A stretch of 64,000 bases of DNA from Owenweeksia sp964619125 (GCA_964619125.1 CAZUCA010000005.1:18164-82163); one strand, 5' to 3'; positions 1-10,195 are shown, numbered from the stretch's first letter. Notes: generated by a model from the sequence alone, not told the origin. Numbers and translations are program-made.

Positions 1-531
1 TTTATTAAACCCGAAACGGCGCTGGTACCGAAGCGCAACCCTTTTTTTATCCCTGACTTCAGTAAAGAGGTGCACTACGAAGCTGAAGTAGTGGTGAAAA
101 TTAAGCGCCTGGGAAAACATATCAATGAGAATTTTGCCCATAAATACTACGATGAACTGAGCCTGGGCATAGATTTTACCGCCCGTGACCTGCAGTCTGA
201 GTTGAAGGAAAAGGGACTGCCCTGGGAAAAGGCCAAGGCTTTTGACGGCTCGGCGGCCGTGGGGAAGTTTATCGATAAAAAAGAACTTCCGGCTGTAAAC
301 GATCTCTCATTCCAGCTTTATAAAAATAACGAACTGGCCCAGGATGGGCACAGTGCCCAAATGCTTCATTCCATTGATAGCCTGATCGCCTACATTTCCA
401 CTTTCTTTACCCTGAAGATCGGAGACCTCATTTTTACAGGCACTCCGGCCGGGGTTGGGCCGGTAGCTGTGAATGACCGTCTGAAACTCATTTTGGAAGA
501 GCGGGAAGTGCTAAGCCTGAACGTAAAATAA
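1..531 (+). CDS. Fumarylacetoacetate hydrolase family protein (5' end outside window)
   Basis: The frame is open from base 1, so the start lies upstream; 176 codons and the TAA stop are visible. The sequence contains the FAH-fold metal site (HYEAEVV with the Glu-x-Glu pair), GIDFTARDLQ, KAFDGSAAVG and the C-terminal IFTGTPAGVGPV motif, which are typical of the small FAHD1/YcgM-type branch (acylpyruvase, oxaloacetate decarboxylase or 2-hydroxyhepta-2,4-diene-1,7-dioate isomerase). These are cytosolic Mg-dependent enzymes of about 200-220 residues, so only about 30-40 residues are missing. The exact substrate cannot be read from the sequence. There is no clear terminator before the next gene. 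Confidence 0.9.
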   Translation, partial: FIKPETALVPKRNPFFIPDFSKEVHYEAEVVVKIKRLGKHINENFAHKYYDELSLGIDFTARDLQSELKEKGLPWEKAKAFDGSAAVGKFIDKKELPAVNDLSFQLYKNNELAQDGHSAQMLHSIDSLIAYISTFFTLKIGDLIFTGTPAGVGPVAVNDRLKLILEEREVLSLNVK

Positions 532-580
532 TCATCTAGCCCACAGAATAAATTACATGAGGCCAATTCCTTTGTCTTGC

Positions 581-588
581 TATATTTG
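581..588 (+). promoter_or_regulatory. Bacteroidota -7 promoter element
   Basis: TATATTTG matches the Bacteroidota -7 consensus TAnnTTTG and lies about 40 bases before the ATG at 629. No good -33 TTTG is seen 19-21 bases upstream, so the assignment rests on the -7 box and position only. Confidence 0.45.
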
Positions 589-628
589 TAGGTCTCTCAT
601 AGTAACATAACGCTAATCACGAATTAAC

Positions 629-3600
629 ATGAGGAAGATTACTCTTCTATTACTTTGTCTGCTTACATCGTCTATGGCCTGGTCACAGAGCTTCAATCTT
701 CTCTACCACGAGAATTTTGACGCCACCAGTGGCCCCGATTCGGTGACCAACTCAGTTATCCCCACTACTTCCAGCTCCGCCTGGAATGACACCAACTTTC
801 TGAGCACCTCCCCCTCGATGTCTTATCACTTTAAGAATCAGCAGGCCAATGAAATTGTCACCTTCGAAACTGACGCTTTCAGTACCCTGGGTAACCCTTA
901 TGTTCTGCTTTCCTTTAACCAGATTGTAAAATTTTTCCCTACCAACCGTGCCTATATTGAAATTTCAGTTGACAACGGCGTTACCTGGGATACTCTTGAC
1001 GGGCGTACCTATCGCGGTGCCAGCCCCAACTTTGCCCAAACCCGCTACTTCCAGGAAGCTTCACATGCAGTGTGGTCCAGTGGTGTAACTCCTAATAACA
1101 ACTGGTGGATTACCGAAGAATTTGACCTTACCGGCGTGGCCTCTGACACCTCAGTAACCCCCTTTACCGGTTATGCCAACGTAAAGCTGCGCTTCCGTGC
1201 TTACGCCACTTTTATACCGGGCACCGGTGCTTCCGCCGGCTGGTTTGTTGACGATATTGAAGTGATTGGTAACAGCTGTGAGGTTTCACCGCCCCAGGTG
1301 TCCTTTAACTTTACCCAGGTGAGCGGCTGTTACGCCAACAAGCCCCAAAACGGTCTTGAGTTTGACTTTTCCAACAGTTACCCGGTGGGCGTGGTGGCCT
1401 TCGATACCGCCAGCTTCTTTGATACCGGTATCGACAGTGTAATAGCCGTATATCAAAAACTAAGTAATGGGGTGTGGAGTGCAAACGACACCATCAATAT
1501 GCCCCGCAACACTTCCGGTGCTGCTGGTGAGTACAAGGGTTTTTTTACCAACATTTTGGCCGGCGATACGGTGCGCTATTATGTAGTGGCCTTTGACCTG
1601 GGTTGTCCTAACTCTACCCGCGTTCCCACCCAACTGCAGGGTAGCTACTATACCTTTTATATAAAACAGGCGTCTCCGGCCAAATGTGGCCAGCCTAACT
1701 GCGGTCTGGCGCCAACCATTATCGACGCCTCCAATCCCTGGGTTCAGGATTTTGAAGGCAATGAATGGGGCGTAGGAACCGGTACCGGTAATGACCCCTC
1801 GGTGTTTACCCATCGCGGCACCTGGCCTACCTTCCCTGACGGTTACTGGACCGTATCCCCTACTCCTAGTGCCTCAGCTTTTGGCTGGAGCCTGCGTAGC
1901 GGTACCACTGGCGGTCACCCCTATACCGGTCCTGCCGGAGACCATACCCCCGGCCAATTCGGAACCGGAACCTATGTTTACTTTGAGAGTTCAACTAACA
2001 GCGTTTTCAATAACTCCTCATCCTTTATCACTCCCTGTATTGATCTCACCAAGTCTACCGCTTGTCTCGGTCTGGAGTTTTATTACCATATGTTTGGGGA
2101 TGACGTAAGCTTTATCAGGGTAGATATCGATACCGGTGCCGATGCACCAGGGCAATACTGGCCTATTTACGGTCGTATCAATGGTCCCCACCTCAATAAC
2201 CAGAATGACCCCTGGCAGCGTGCGGTGATTTCATTGGAGCCCTTTGCCAATAAAATCATCAAGATCCGCTTTACCGCCTTTGACCGTACCAACCCCATCA
2301 CCAAAGACCGGGCTGATATGGCGATTGACGATATCAAGATCTTCGCGCCTGACCCCGTGGATATGATGGCCATAGAGCAATCTTATCCCGTAAATGGATT
2401 GTGTAACTATTCCACCAACCAGGATGTAACCATCTCGGTGCAGAACAACGGTTGTGTATCGGCCACAGACGTACCTATTGCCTACCAGGTGATATTTAAT
2501 GGTTCACCTCAGGCCACCATTTATCGCGATACCATTTCTAACCTGAGCATGCCCCTGGGCGGTGACACCCTTAATCACACCTTTAACGCTCAGGCTGCCA
2601 GCAACTTTACCAACCCTGGCACTTACCAGGTAAAAGCCTGGGTAGAGATGCCCGGTGATGTGGACAACTCTAATGACACCGTTTACGGTGAGGTAATTAA
2701 TGTGTATAATCCCATCAACAGCTTCCCCTACATCGAGGATTTTGAAGATGGCGTGGTAGGTACACAGAACATCAACAACAGTGACCTGAAGTTCGACGAT
2801 GAATTTATTCCCAACTTTAAGTGGACAGTGGGTGAGGAACTTACTGCCGCCGACAAAACCGGTCCCTTCAGCGGTTTTTACTGGAACGGCAAGTATCTCT
2901 ATGCCGAGGCCGGTGGTACCAGCTCCGCTGGTGAAACCTACCTGCGTACGGTATGTGTGGATATACCCGCCACTATGACTAATCCCACCCTCGATTTCCT
3001 TTATCACGACTACGCGCCTGACATTAACAGGCTCGAAATTCAGGTATCAGAAGAAGATGAGGATATCAGAACCTGGACCCCCATTACCGGTGCCAGCATT
3101 ACCCCTTCTTCAAACTATGAGCTTGATGATTGGAAATTGAAGCGGGTAGACCTTAGCGCCTATGCCGGTCAGTCTATTAAACTGCGCTTTACCATCAAGA
3201 GAAAGGCAGGTACCAACCGCACCAATTTTGCGATTGACAACCTTACTATTTACGACCTACTGTCAACTGATGCCGGTGCTTTCTCTATTCTTAACCCCAG
3301 TAAGATTGGTACTTTTGACACGACCCTGATTCCACAATTCAGGATTATGAATTATGGTAGCAGCACCCTTAATAACTTTACCGTTCACCTGGATGTAACG
3401 CCACTGTGCGGTCCCAACCAAAATGTGACCAGCAGCTATAGCCAGAGTTACACCAGCCAGAACATTGCTCCTGCTCAAGGTGGCAACGTAAACTTCAACA
3501 GTGTAAACTGGGACTGGGATATCGGTGAATACCGCTTAACCGTGTACACCACCGCTTCTGGCGACTCCTATTCCTTTAATGACACCATCAGCCGCAATAT

Positions 3601-5536
3601 TATTATAAGCGGCGATCCTATCGCGATTCAGTTTGACGACAACTTTGATCCCTGCGACTACTCTGCCAATGGCTTCTTTGCCGGTGGTAACGGATTATTG
3701 CAGTGGGAACTTGGTACACCTACCTTCGGCTTTAATGGTGCCCACAGTGCACCCAATGCCTGGGTAACCAACCTCGACGGCAAGTTCCGCATCGGTACTA
3801 CCGAGCGCTTGCTGGTGCCCCTGCTCAATGAGTTTGACACTATCAGCAAGGCTGAGGTACGCTTCTGGCACAATATCGACTTCGGAAGCAGCAGCAGTTC
3901 TATGGCTGCCGGTACGGTGGAGTACTTTACCAACGGTGGTTATCAAACCCTCGGTACGGTTAACTCAAGTGTAGGTACCAACTGGTGGTCGAGTATCTAT
4001 GCTACGCCATCATCACCCTTGTTTGCCAACGGCAGCAGCCCCGGTGCCCCGGCCTTTGTAAATTCCACTAATGGCCGCTGGATCCGTTCTACCTATCCGC
4101 TGGATCAGTTCAACTATTTTACCAATGACCTGATCATGCGGTTTATCTTTAAGTCAGATGCCAATATGAACCCGCTCAATGCCGGTGCCGGATGGGCAAT
4201 CGATGACTTCTCACTCTATGTGCCTCCGCAAAACAGTGCCGCGCCGATGAAGGTGAGAACCGTGAAAAACCTGCCCTTCCCCGATGTGGAGCAACATTTC
4301 CTGATTACCGTTCGCAATACTGGTGGTAAGGTGCTCGATAGTTTCAAGGTTGAAGTTACCGTAGATGGTAATTCACTGGGCAGTGCATATTTCTATGAAG
4401 CGAAAAAGCTGCTTTATCGCGCCGATTCTATCCTGATTCCTCTTGGTGGCGGTAATTATGATACTATCTGGTCTCCAACCGAAACATTCCAGTTTAAGTA
4501 TCCCTGGCCGGCCAGCACCGTGACTGCAGGACCGCACCAGGTTTGTGTGAAAACCTCACGCCCTAATAACAAGCCTGATGCCTACCCCTTTGACGATGAA
4601 TACTGTAGGACTATTGATGTTTTTGATGAAATCGATTTAACCAGCAATAGTCCTGATACCAGCTACTGTAATGATTTTGAGGGAACTGACCCCAATTTGT
4701 TTAAGTGGTTTGCTACTAATTCGATTACTTTCGATCCCGATACGCCTTTGGCTCACTCCTGGCGTCAGGGAATACCGGACACTTCCCAATTACCCAATGC
4801 CCATAGTGGTAACCAGGTTTGGATGACCGATCTCAAGAAGAATTACCGTGAAGGAGACAGATCCTCATTATACACCCCTATCTTTATCATCGATAGCAAC
4901 CAGACCTACGTAATGGACTTCTGGCACTGGATGCAATCAGAACCCTTGCACGATGGTGGAAATATTGAATTTACTGAAGATGGTGGCCTCACCTGGCAGC
5001 ACATTGGCTGGGCCATTCAGGGCAAACCCTGGTACAACACCCAGTTTGTAAGTGCTCTCGATCAGATTAAACCAGGCTGGAGTGGCGATACCGAAGGTTG
5101 GATTAACTCCACCCTCAGCATGAACTTCGGTGCTTCCACCAAGATCATCTTCCGTATCCGCTTTGGTTCTGATCAGGATATTGAGGATAAAGGATGGGCT
5201 ATCGACGACTTCTGCTTCTTTAAGACCAATTCAGGAGCTGAGTACTACTTCGGCGAAGGCGAAAATGTACTGCCCGAGGAAGAGGTGATAGGTTTGCCTA
5301 CCCCTAACCCGGCCAGTGATCAAACTCAGATCAGTGCCGTATTCCCTAGCCCCACTGATGTTGAGCTGCGCGTGGTGAATACCATTGGTCAGCTGATTGA
5401 AGAGCGCTCAGTTAACCTTACCGAAGGAACCCACCGCTTCGACTTCGACACCCGCAGCTGGAGAAGTGGCGTTTACTTTGTGAATATTGAATATGACGGC
5501 AAGATGATTACCCGCAAGCTGGTGATCGCCAAATAA
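629..5536 (+). CDS. T9SS cargo protein with five jelly-roll (choice-of-anchor J/MAM-like) modules
   Basis: This 1635-residue secreted protein begins with a signal peptide (MRKITLLLLCLLTSSMAWSQ) and ends with a T9SS type A sorting domain from about residue 1556 (PTPNPASDQ ... SGVYFVNIEYDGK ... KLVIAK). The body holds five copies of a lectin-like jelly-roll module. Each copy ends in a variant of W[AF][IV]D[DN][FIL], near residues 206, 563, 866, 1189 and 1523. Between them are CARDB-like segments (for example QNNGCVSATDVPIAY and VRNTGGKVLDSFKV). Such proteins are exported to the surface or medium by the type IX system; adhesion or glycan binding is a reasonable guess but no catalytic motif is visible. 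The gene is monocistronic, with its own -7 element and a strong terminator. Confidence 0.9.
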   Translation: MRKITLLLLCLLTSSMAWSQSFNLLYHENFDATSGPDSVTNSVIPTTSSSAWNDTNFLSTSPSMSYHFKNQQANEIVTFETDAFSTLGNPYVLLSFNQIVKFFPTNRAYIEISVDNGVTWDTLDGRTYRGASPNFAQTRYFQEASHAVWSSGVTPNNNWWITEEFDLTGVASDTSVTPFTGYANVKLRFRAYATFIPGTGASAGWFVDDIEVIGNSCEVSPPQVSFNFTQVSGCYANKPQNGLEFDFSNSYPVGVVAFDTASFFDTGIDSVIAVYQKLSNGVWSANDTINMPRNTSGAAGEYKGFFTNILAGDTVRYYVVAFDLGCPNSTRVPTQLQGSYYTFYIKQASPAKCGQPNCGLAPTIIDASNPWVQDFEGNEWGVGTGTGNDPSVFTHRGTWPTFPDGYWTVSPTPSASAFGWSLRSGTTGGHPYTGPAGDHTPGQFGTGTYVYFESSTNSVFNNSSSFITPCIDLTKSTACLGLEFYYHMFGDDVSFIRVDIDTGADAPGQYWPIYGRINGPHLNNQNDPWQRAVISLEPFANKIIKIRFTAFDRTNPITKDRADMAIDDIKIFAPDPVDMMAIEQSYPVNGLCNYSTNQDVTISVQNNGCVSATDVPIAYQVIFNGSPQATIYRDTISNLSMPLGGDTLNHTFNAQAASNFTNPGTYQVKAWVEMPGDVDNSNDTVYGEVINVYNPINSFPYIEDFEDGVVGTQNINNSDLKFDDEFIPNFKWTVGEELTAADKTGPFSGFYWNGKYLYAEAGGTSSAGETYLRTVCVDIPATMTNPTLDFLYHDYAPDINRLEIQVSEEDEDIRTWTPITGASITPSSNYELDDWKLKRVDLSAYAGQSIKLRFTIKRKAGTNRTNFAIDNLTIYDLLSTDAGAFSILNPSKIGTFDTTLIPQFRIMNYGSSTLNNFTVHLDVTPLCGPNQNVTSSYSQSYTSQNIAPAQGGNVNFNSVNWDWDIGEYRLTVYTTASGDSYSFNDTISRNIIISGDPIAIQFDDNFDPCDYSANGFFAGGNGLLQWELGTPTFGFNGAHSAPNAWVTNLDGKFRIGTTERLLVPLLNEFDTISKAEVRFWHNIDFGSSSSSMAAGTVEYFTNGGYQTLGTVNSSVGTNWWSSIYATPSSPLFANGSSPGAPAFVNSTNGRWIRSTYPLDQFNYFTNDLIMRFIFKSDANMNPLNAGAGWAIDDFSLYVPPQNSAAPMKVRTVKNLPFPDVEQHFLITVRNTGGKVLDSFKVEVTVDGNSLGSAYFYEAKKLLYRADSILIPLGGGNYDTIWSPTETFQFKYPWPASTVTAGPHQVCVKTSRPNNKPDAYPFDDEYCRTIDVFDEIDLTSNSPDTSYCNDFEGTDPNLFKWFATNSITFDPDTPLAHSWRQGIPDTSQLPNAHSGNQVWMTDLKKNYREGDRSSLYTPIFIIDSNQTYVMDFWHWMQSEPLHDGGNIEFTEDGGLTWQHIGWAIQGKPWYNTQFVSALDQIKPGWSGDTEGWINSTLSMNFGASTKIIFRIRFGSDQDIEDKGWAIDDFCFFKTNSGAEYYFGEGENVLPEEEVIGLPTPNPASDQTQISAVFPSPTDVELRVVNTIGQLIEERSVNLTEGTHRFDFDTRSWRSGVYFVNIEYDGKMITRKLVIAK

Positions 5537-5560
5537 GTTTTCTTACCCTGTATTACTGGA

Positions 5561-5591
5561 AAGCCCCGGCCACATGGTCGGGGCTTTTTTT
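5561..5591 (+). terminator. Rho-independent terminator of the T9SS gene
   Basis: An 8-base stem AAGCCCCG/CGGGGCTT, extended by three further pairs around loop ACAT, is followed by a run of T. Confidence 0.9.
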
Positions 5592-5625
5592 GTGCTGTCA
5601 AAAATTCAGCAAATATTGGAAACTG

Positions 5626-5639
5626 CTGCCAAATTGACC
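5626..5639 (+). promoter_or_regulatory. TGNCA-N3-TGNC dyad upstream of clpB
   Basis: CTGCCAAATTGACC lies about 60 bases before the clpB ATG. It resembles the perfect palindrome TGTCAGCCTGACA found in front of degP at 14546-14558 (pattern TGNCA-N3-TGNCA, last base imperfect here). It does not match the CIRCE operator. A role as a stress-regulator site is an inference from two occurrences before two protein quality-control genes. Confidence 0.35.
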
Positions 5640-5700
5640 TCTCAGCAACCAAAAAGAGGCTTGGGAATTATTATTGAGCAGAGGCTATAAAAAAGCAATA

Positions 5701-8316
5701 ATGGACTTCAATAAATTCACAATAAAAGCCCAGGAGGCCATCCAGCGCGCACAGCAGCTGGTGATGGAAAACGGGCAGCAGGCCATTGAAAATGGTCACC
5801 TCCTCAAGGCGATTTTTGAGGTGGACGAAAATGTACTGCCCTTTATTCTCAAAAAACTCAGTGTAAATGTTTCGGTATTTAAGCAGGCGCTCGACAGCAT
5901 TATAAGGTCCTACCCCAAGGTGGAAGGTGGTAATGTGCATCTGTCGCGCTACGGCCAGGACACCCTGACCCGTGCTCAAACCCTGCTCAAAAAGTTTGGT
6001 GACGACTATGTGGCCCTCGAACACATAATTATGGCTATGCTCAAATCAGGCGATAGTGTGAGCCAGTTAATGAAAGACCAGGGCATCACCGAAAAGGGAC
6101 TGGAAAGTGCCATCAACGAATTGCGACAGGGGAAAAAAGCAACTACCGCCAGCGCCGAAGACTCTTATAATTCCCTTAATAAGTATGCCCGCAATCTCAA
6201 CCAGCTGGCAGCCGATGGCAAACTCGACCCGGTAATTGGCCGTGACGAAGAAATCAGGCGGGTGCTGCAAATCCTCAGCCGCCGAACCAAAAACAACCCC
6301 ATATTGATTGGTGAACCGGGTGTGGGTAAAACGGCCATTGCTGAAGGTATGGCGCACCGCATCATTAAAGGCGATGTGCCTGAAAACCTGAAGGAAAAAC
6401 AGTTATTCAGCCTCGATATGGGCGCCCTGGTAGCCGGGGCCAAGTATAAAGGTGAGTTTGAGGAGCGCCTCAAAGCGGTGGTAAAAGAAGTGGTAGACAG
6501 TGAAGGTCGCATCGTACTCTTTATCGATGAGATTCACACCCTGGTAGGTGCCGGTGGTGGCGAAGGGGCCATGGATGCCGCTAATATCCTGAAACCGGCC
6601 CTGGCCCGGGGTGAGCTGCGTGCCATTGGTGCCACCACTCTCAACGAGTACCAGAAGTACTTTGAAAAAGACAAGGCCCTGGAACGCCGCTTCCAGAAGG
6701 TAATGGTGGATGAACCCGATACCGATTCGGCCATCTCCATTCTGCGCGGTATCAAAGACAAGTACGAGGCGCACCACAAAGTGCGCATTAAGGATGAAGC
6801 TATCCTGGCATCGGTAGAGCTTTCGCAGCGCTATATCACTGACCGCTACTTACCGGATAAGGCCATTGACCTGATTGATGAAGCGGCCGCAAAGCTGCGG
6901 ATGGAAATCAACTCCAAGCCGGAAGAACTCGATGCCCTCGATCGTAAAATTCTGCAGCTGGAAGTGGAACTGGAAGCAATCAAGCGGGAAGGTGATGATG
7001 GCAAAGTGACCAACATCAAGCGCGAACTGGCCGGCCTTAACGAAGAGCGCAACAGCCTCGCCGCCAAGTGGGAAGATGAAAAGGCACTGGTGGAAGGTAT
7101 CCAGAAAGCCAAAATTGACATTGAAGAGCTGAAGCTGCAAGCCGAGCAGGCCGAACGGGCCGGGGATTTCGGTAAGGTAGCAGAGATACGCTACGGCAAG
7201 ATCAAAGAAGCCGAGGAACGCCAGGCCAAGTTTGAAGAACAGATCAAGGATCTGCAAAAAGGTAAAACCCTGATCAAAGAGGAAGTGGATGCCGAGGATG
7301 TGGCCGATGTGGTAAGCCGCTGGACCGGTGTGCCGGTATCACGCATGCTGCAGAGTGAACGTGAAAAACTTTTGCAGCTCGAGGATGAGCTCCACAAACG
7401 CGTGGTAGGTCAGAAGGAAGCCATCATGGCGGTGTCGGATGCGGTGCGCCGCAGCCGTGCCGGTTTGCAGGATGAAAACCGTCCTATCGGTTCTTTCCTG
7501 TTTTTCGGTACTACCGGGGTTGGTAAAACCGAGCTGGCAAAGGCGCTGGCCGAATACCTCTTTAACGACGACAAGGCCATTACCCGCATCGACATGAGCG
7601 AATACCAGGAGCGCCACAGCGTAAGCCGCCTGGTGGGTGCCCCTCCCGGCTACGTGGGTTACGATGAAGGCGGCCAGCTTACCGAAGCGGTGCGCCGCAA
7701 ACCCTATTCAGTGATCCTGCTTGATGAAATCGAAAAGGCACACCCTGACACCTTCAATATCCTGCTGCAGGTGCTTGATGAAGGCCGCCTTACCGACAAT
7801 AAGGGCCGCACTGCCAATTTCCGCAATACCATCATCATTATGACTTCCAATATGGGTTCAAACCTCATCCAGGAGAAGTTTGAGAAGCTAACGGAAGAAA
7901 ATAAGTACGAGGTGTATGAGGAAACCCGTGAAGAAATCCTCGCGATGATGCGCCGCAATATCCGTCCGGAATTTATCAACCGCATTGACGAACTGATTAT
8001 GTTCCTGCCCCTGAGCAAAGAAGATGTGAAAGCGATAGTACGCCTGCAAATCAATATCCTGCAACGTATGCTTCGCAAGCAACAGGTTGAGATTGATGCT
8101 ACGGAAGATGCGATCAGCTACCTCGCCGATATTGGTTTCGATCCTCAGTTCGGGGCCCGGCCGATAAAGCGGGTCATTCAAAAGCGGATAATGAACCAGC
8201 TCTCCAGGGATATCCTCAGCGGCTCGGTAGACAAGGACAGTTTGATTTTAATAGATCTCGAAAACGATCGCCTGGTTTTCCGCAACCAGCAGGCCGAATT
8301 GCCGGAGATCTCCTAA
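5701..8316 (+). CDS. clpB: ATP-dependent chaperone ClpB
   Basis: This is the hexameric AAA+ disaggregase that works with DnaK to rescue aggregated proteins in the cytosol. The 871 residues match the family length. In order: Clp_N repeats (about 1-145, starting MDFNKFTIKAQEAIQ), the first AAA module with Walker A GEPGVGKT and LFIDEIHTLVG, the coiled-coil middle domain (about 405-525), and the second AAA module with GTTGVGKTE and ILLDEIEKAHPD. ATG 5701 is chosen because ClpB proteins of this phylum start at this point; an in-frame TTG at 5674 adds nine unconserved residues. It is a single-gene unit with a dyad upstream and a terminator downstream. Confidence 0.97.
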   Translation: MDFNKFTIKAQEAIQRAQQLVMENGQQAIENGHLLKAIFEVDENVLPFILKKLSVNVSVFKQALDSIIRSYPKVEGGNVHLSRYGQDTLTRAQTLLKKFGDDYVALEHIIMAMLKSGDSVSQLMKDQGITEKGLESAINELRQGKKATTASAEDSYNSLNKYARNLNQLAADGKLDPVIGRDEEIRRVLQILSRRTKNNPILIGEPGVGKTAIAEGMAHRIIKGDVPENLKEKQLFSLDMGALVAGAKYKGEFEERLKAVVKEVVDSEGRIVLFIDEIHTLVGAGGGEGAMDAANILKPALARGELRAIGATTLNEYQKYFEKDKALERRFQKVMVDEPDTDSAISILRGIKDKYEAHHKVRIKDEAILASVELSQRYITDRYLPDKAIDLIDEAAAKLRMEINSKPEELDALDRKILQLEVELEAIKREGDDGKVTNIKRELAGLNEERNSLAAKWEDEKALVEGIQKAKIDIEELKLQAEQAERAGDFGKVAEIRYGKIKEAEERQAKFEEQIKDLQKGKTLIKEEVDAEDVADVVSRWTGVPVSRMLQSEREKLLQLEDELHKRVVGQKEAIMAVSDAVRRSRAGLQDENRPIGSFLFFGTTGVGKTELAKALAEYLFNDDKAITRIDMSEYQERHSVSRLVGAPPGYVGYDEGGQLTEAVRRKPYSVILLDEIEKAHPDTFNILLQVLDEGRLTDNKGRTANFRNTIIIMTSNMGSNLIQEKFEKLTEENKYEVYEETREEILAMMRRNIRPEFINRIDELIMFLPLSKEDVKAIVRLQINILQRMLRKQQVEIDATEDAISYLADIGFDPQFGARPIKRVIQKRIMNQLSRDILSGSVDKDSLILIDLENDRLVFRNQQAELPEIS

Positions 8317-8340
8317 GCAGTTTTTAAAATGATCATTCAG

Positions 8341-8380
8341 TAACCCCTGACCGGCCCCGGCTCGCCAGGGGTTATTTTTT
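8341..8380 (+). terminator. clpB terminator
   Basis: TAACCCCTG pairs with CAGGGGTTA across a GC-rich loop and is followed by six T. It lies between the convergent clpB and methyltransferase genes. On the minus strand no T-run follows the hairpin directly, so it may serve mainly clpB. Confidence 0.85.
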
Positions 8381-8385
8381 CAGCC

Positions 8386-9273
8386 TTAGATTGGCTTATT
8401 CAGCACCGCCGCATCATGCTTGCCGAGGAAGGCCTTTAACAGCTCAGGCTCCTTCCCGGTTTCGTCAATAATGAGCTTTCGCAATCTGTCATCGCTATAA
8501 AAGGTTGAGCCATACACCGAAGTATCGGTTATGCGGTCGCCTACCCAGCTTACACCGGCATCTTCGCTGTGATCGGTAAAATGATAATCGCCGGTGGCCG
8601 CTGTTGGGGCCAGGTCGATATTAACATAGGTGAAAATCAGTTTACCGCCGGGACGTAAATGGTAAAACAACTTCTGTAACCACTCCCTGCAGAGGGCTTC
8701 AGGAAGGTGCGTAAACACCGAAATAGCAATGATCAGATCGTAGTTGGACGCGTTGAGGCTATTAGCGTCACTGCCATGTAACAGGGTTTTAAAGCCAAAA
8801 GTCTCCTGCTGGTACCGCAGGGCCTGTTCCTTGATCTCCGAAACCTGGATTTCGGCCGCCGGAAAAAAGGCGGGGTAAAAGCGGGAACAACGGGCATATC
8901 CCGAACCAAAATCAAGTAATTTCCCCACCTCAAAATCCTCGGGCAGCAAAGCCGAAAGCTTTTTAGCGGCCACCATACCTACCCGGAAATACTTGTACAC
9001 CGCCTCGGCAGAGGAGTCAGGAAAACGGCGCAGCTGGTGGTGAAACATAAGGTCGTTCTTATGCACGCTGCTGTCAAAATCGGCTATCCCGAATTCTTTG
9101 CTGGCCCGTTCCCGCAGATAGCTATGCAGAACAGGGCTGAAGGTGATTTTATCCGGTGTAACCAGTTGCAGATAGCTATTGAGGTACTGCAGCTGCTTTT
9201 CAAATTCCAGCCTGGTTTCAGTAACCCCCAGCTTATCGCGCAGCCAGGCACCAATTTTATTCCTGATGTTCAT
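8386..9273 (-). CDS. Class I SAM-dependent methyltransferase
   Basis: A 295-residue protein with a Rossmann-type methyltransferase core in its second half: motif I KLLDFGSGYARCSRF, the acidic strand IQVSEIKEQAL, the motif IV-like YDLIIAISVFTHLP and the later LRPGGKLIFTYVN. These signatures are those of SAM-dependent small-molecule or glycan methyltransferases (Methyltransf_11/25 type). The target is unknown. The N-terminal ~115 residues are a helical extension without a recognisable domain. ATG 9273 is chosen because it lies one base after the preceding stop; the frame runs further upstream only into the neighbouring gene. It is the last gene of the dapF-led operon. Confidence 0.82.
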   Translation of the reverse strand: MNIRNKIGAWLRDKLGVTETRLEFEKQLQYLNSYLQLVTPDKITFSPVLHSYLRERASKEFGIADFDSSVHKNDLMFHHQLRRFPDSSAEAVYKYFRVGMVAAKKLSALLPEDFEVGKLLDFGSGYARCSRFYPAFFPAAEIQVSEIKEQALRYQQETFGFKTLLHGSDANSLNASNYDLIIAISVFTHLPEALCREWLQKLFYHLRPGGKLIFTYVNIDLAPTAATGDYHFTDHSEDAGVSWVGDRITDTSVYGSTFYSDDRLRKLIIDETGKEPELLKAFLGKHDAAVLNKPI

Positions 9274-9274
9274 C

Positions 9275-10195
9275 TTAAAAGTAAATCGGGTAAAACCGCA
9301 CTCCCCCCTTTTCATTGAACTCAAGGGCGGGCAGCGGCAGTTTCACACAGTTTAACGTCTTAAACAGGGCACGCCAAAAAGGCTTTTTCACTTTCAGGCG
9401 CCGCAGGTCAATATCAGGAGCAAGATAAAACTGTCGCTGAAACTTATATTGGGGATTATTTTGATAAAGCCCTTCCTGGTAAAAGGAAGTAATCATACCA
9501 TCGGCACCGTAGCCCACCGCCAGGTTAAGCCAGTCAGGTATGGGCTGCCAATCAGTAAAACTCTGCAGATTGGCTGACAGCCAATAGGTCTGACCGTTGT
9601 AGTCCTTCAGCAGACTCTCACTCCAGTTAGATCCCAGGAGTTCCGGGTATTCAGCGGCATAGGGACTGGGGTGGTATGAAAACTTCAAGCTTATACGCTG
9701 CTCCCGCCAGGCGGCCTCCTGGCCCAGCAGTAGTGCCGTGCCGGCTGCATTGGCCGCCATATCACCCCAGGAAAACCCCCAGGCCGCTGAATGCCCATCG
9801 AGCAGTTCAATCCCACTTAAAAACACCAGGCCAAGACTGCCGCCATACAAAGCGGCCTTGGGCTTTTCCACCCCACTCCATTCCAGGAACTCCAGACCAG
9901 CATAGCCTACCTGGTAGGCAGTAAAGGCATGCCCCACCTTATCAACCTGCAGCCAGTTTTGGCCATCATTATAAAGATGAAAATCACTTTGCGGATAGCC
10001 GCTGTACCAGGCCCGGTTCAGCATCAGGTAACTACCAGCAAGCAAAACCGCCTCTGTACCGATAATACTGTAAAAACGCTGGCTGTCAAAAACCGGCGAA
10101 GGTTCAAAAAAAGAAATTGTATCAGAAGGCGGCTGCGCATACAGCTTAGTGTGGCTGAGCCACAACAAGAGTGCTATGCGCGCCAGCTGCTTCAT
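9275..10195 (-). CDS. DUF2279 domain protein, predicted envelope protein
   Basis: A 306-residue protein with a signal peptide (cleavage near KLYAQ) and a DUF2279 core: VDKVGHAFTAYQVGY, a GLVFLSGIELLDGHS segment and FSWGDMAANAAGTAL. The family (related to YfiM) is a conserved envelope protein of unknown function in Gram-negative bacteria; the polar His and Asp residues within hydrophobic stretches are its hallmark. Its start overlaps the mltG stop by four bases (ATGA), and its stop is separated by one base from the methyltransferase ATG, so it is translated within the same operon. Confidence 0.8.
   Translation of the reverse strand: MKQLARIALLLWLSHTKLYAQPPSDTISFFEPSPVFDSQRFYSIIGTEAVLLAGSYLMLNRAWYSGYPQSDFHLYNDGQNWLQVDKVGHAFTAYQVGYAGLEFLEWSGVEKPKAALYGGSLGLVFLSGIELLDGHSAAWGFSWGDMAANAAGTALLLGQEAAWREQRISLKFSYHPSPYAAEYPELLGSNWSESLLKDYNGQTYWLSANLQSFTDWQPIPDWLNLAVGYGADGMITSFYQEGLYQNNPQYKFQRQFYLAPDIDLRRLKVKKPFWRALFKTLNCVKLPLPALEFNEKGGVRFYPIYF

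Noticed and set aside
1791..2373. Open frames inside the first T9SS gene
   Set aside because: Low-complexity translations that are shadows of the real frame; no start context or homology signals.
5600..5700. CIRCE-type HrcA operator before clpB
   Set aside because: No TTAGCACTC-N9-GAGTGCTAA-like element; only the shorter TGNCA dyad is present.
5671..8181. Long open frames on the strand opposite clpB
   Set aside because: They mirror the codon pattern of clpB, lack family motifs and start signals, and overlap a certain gene completely.
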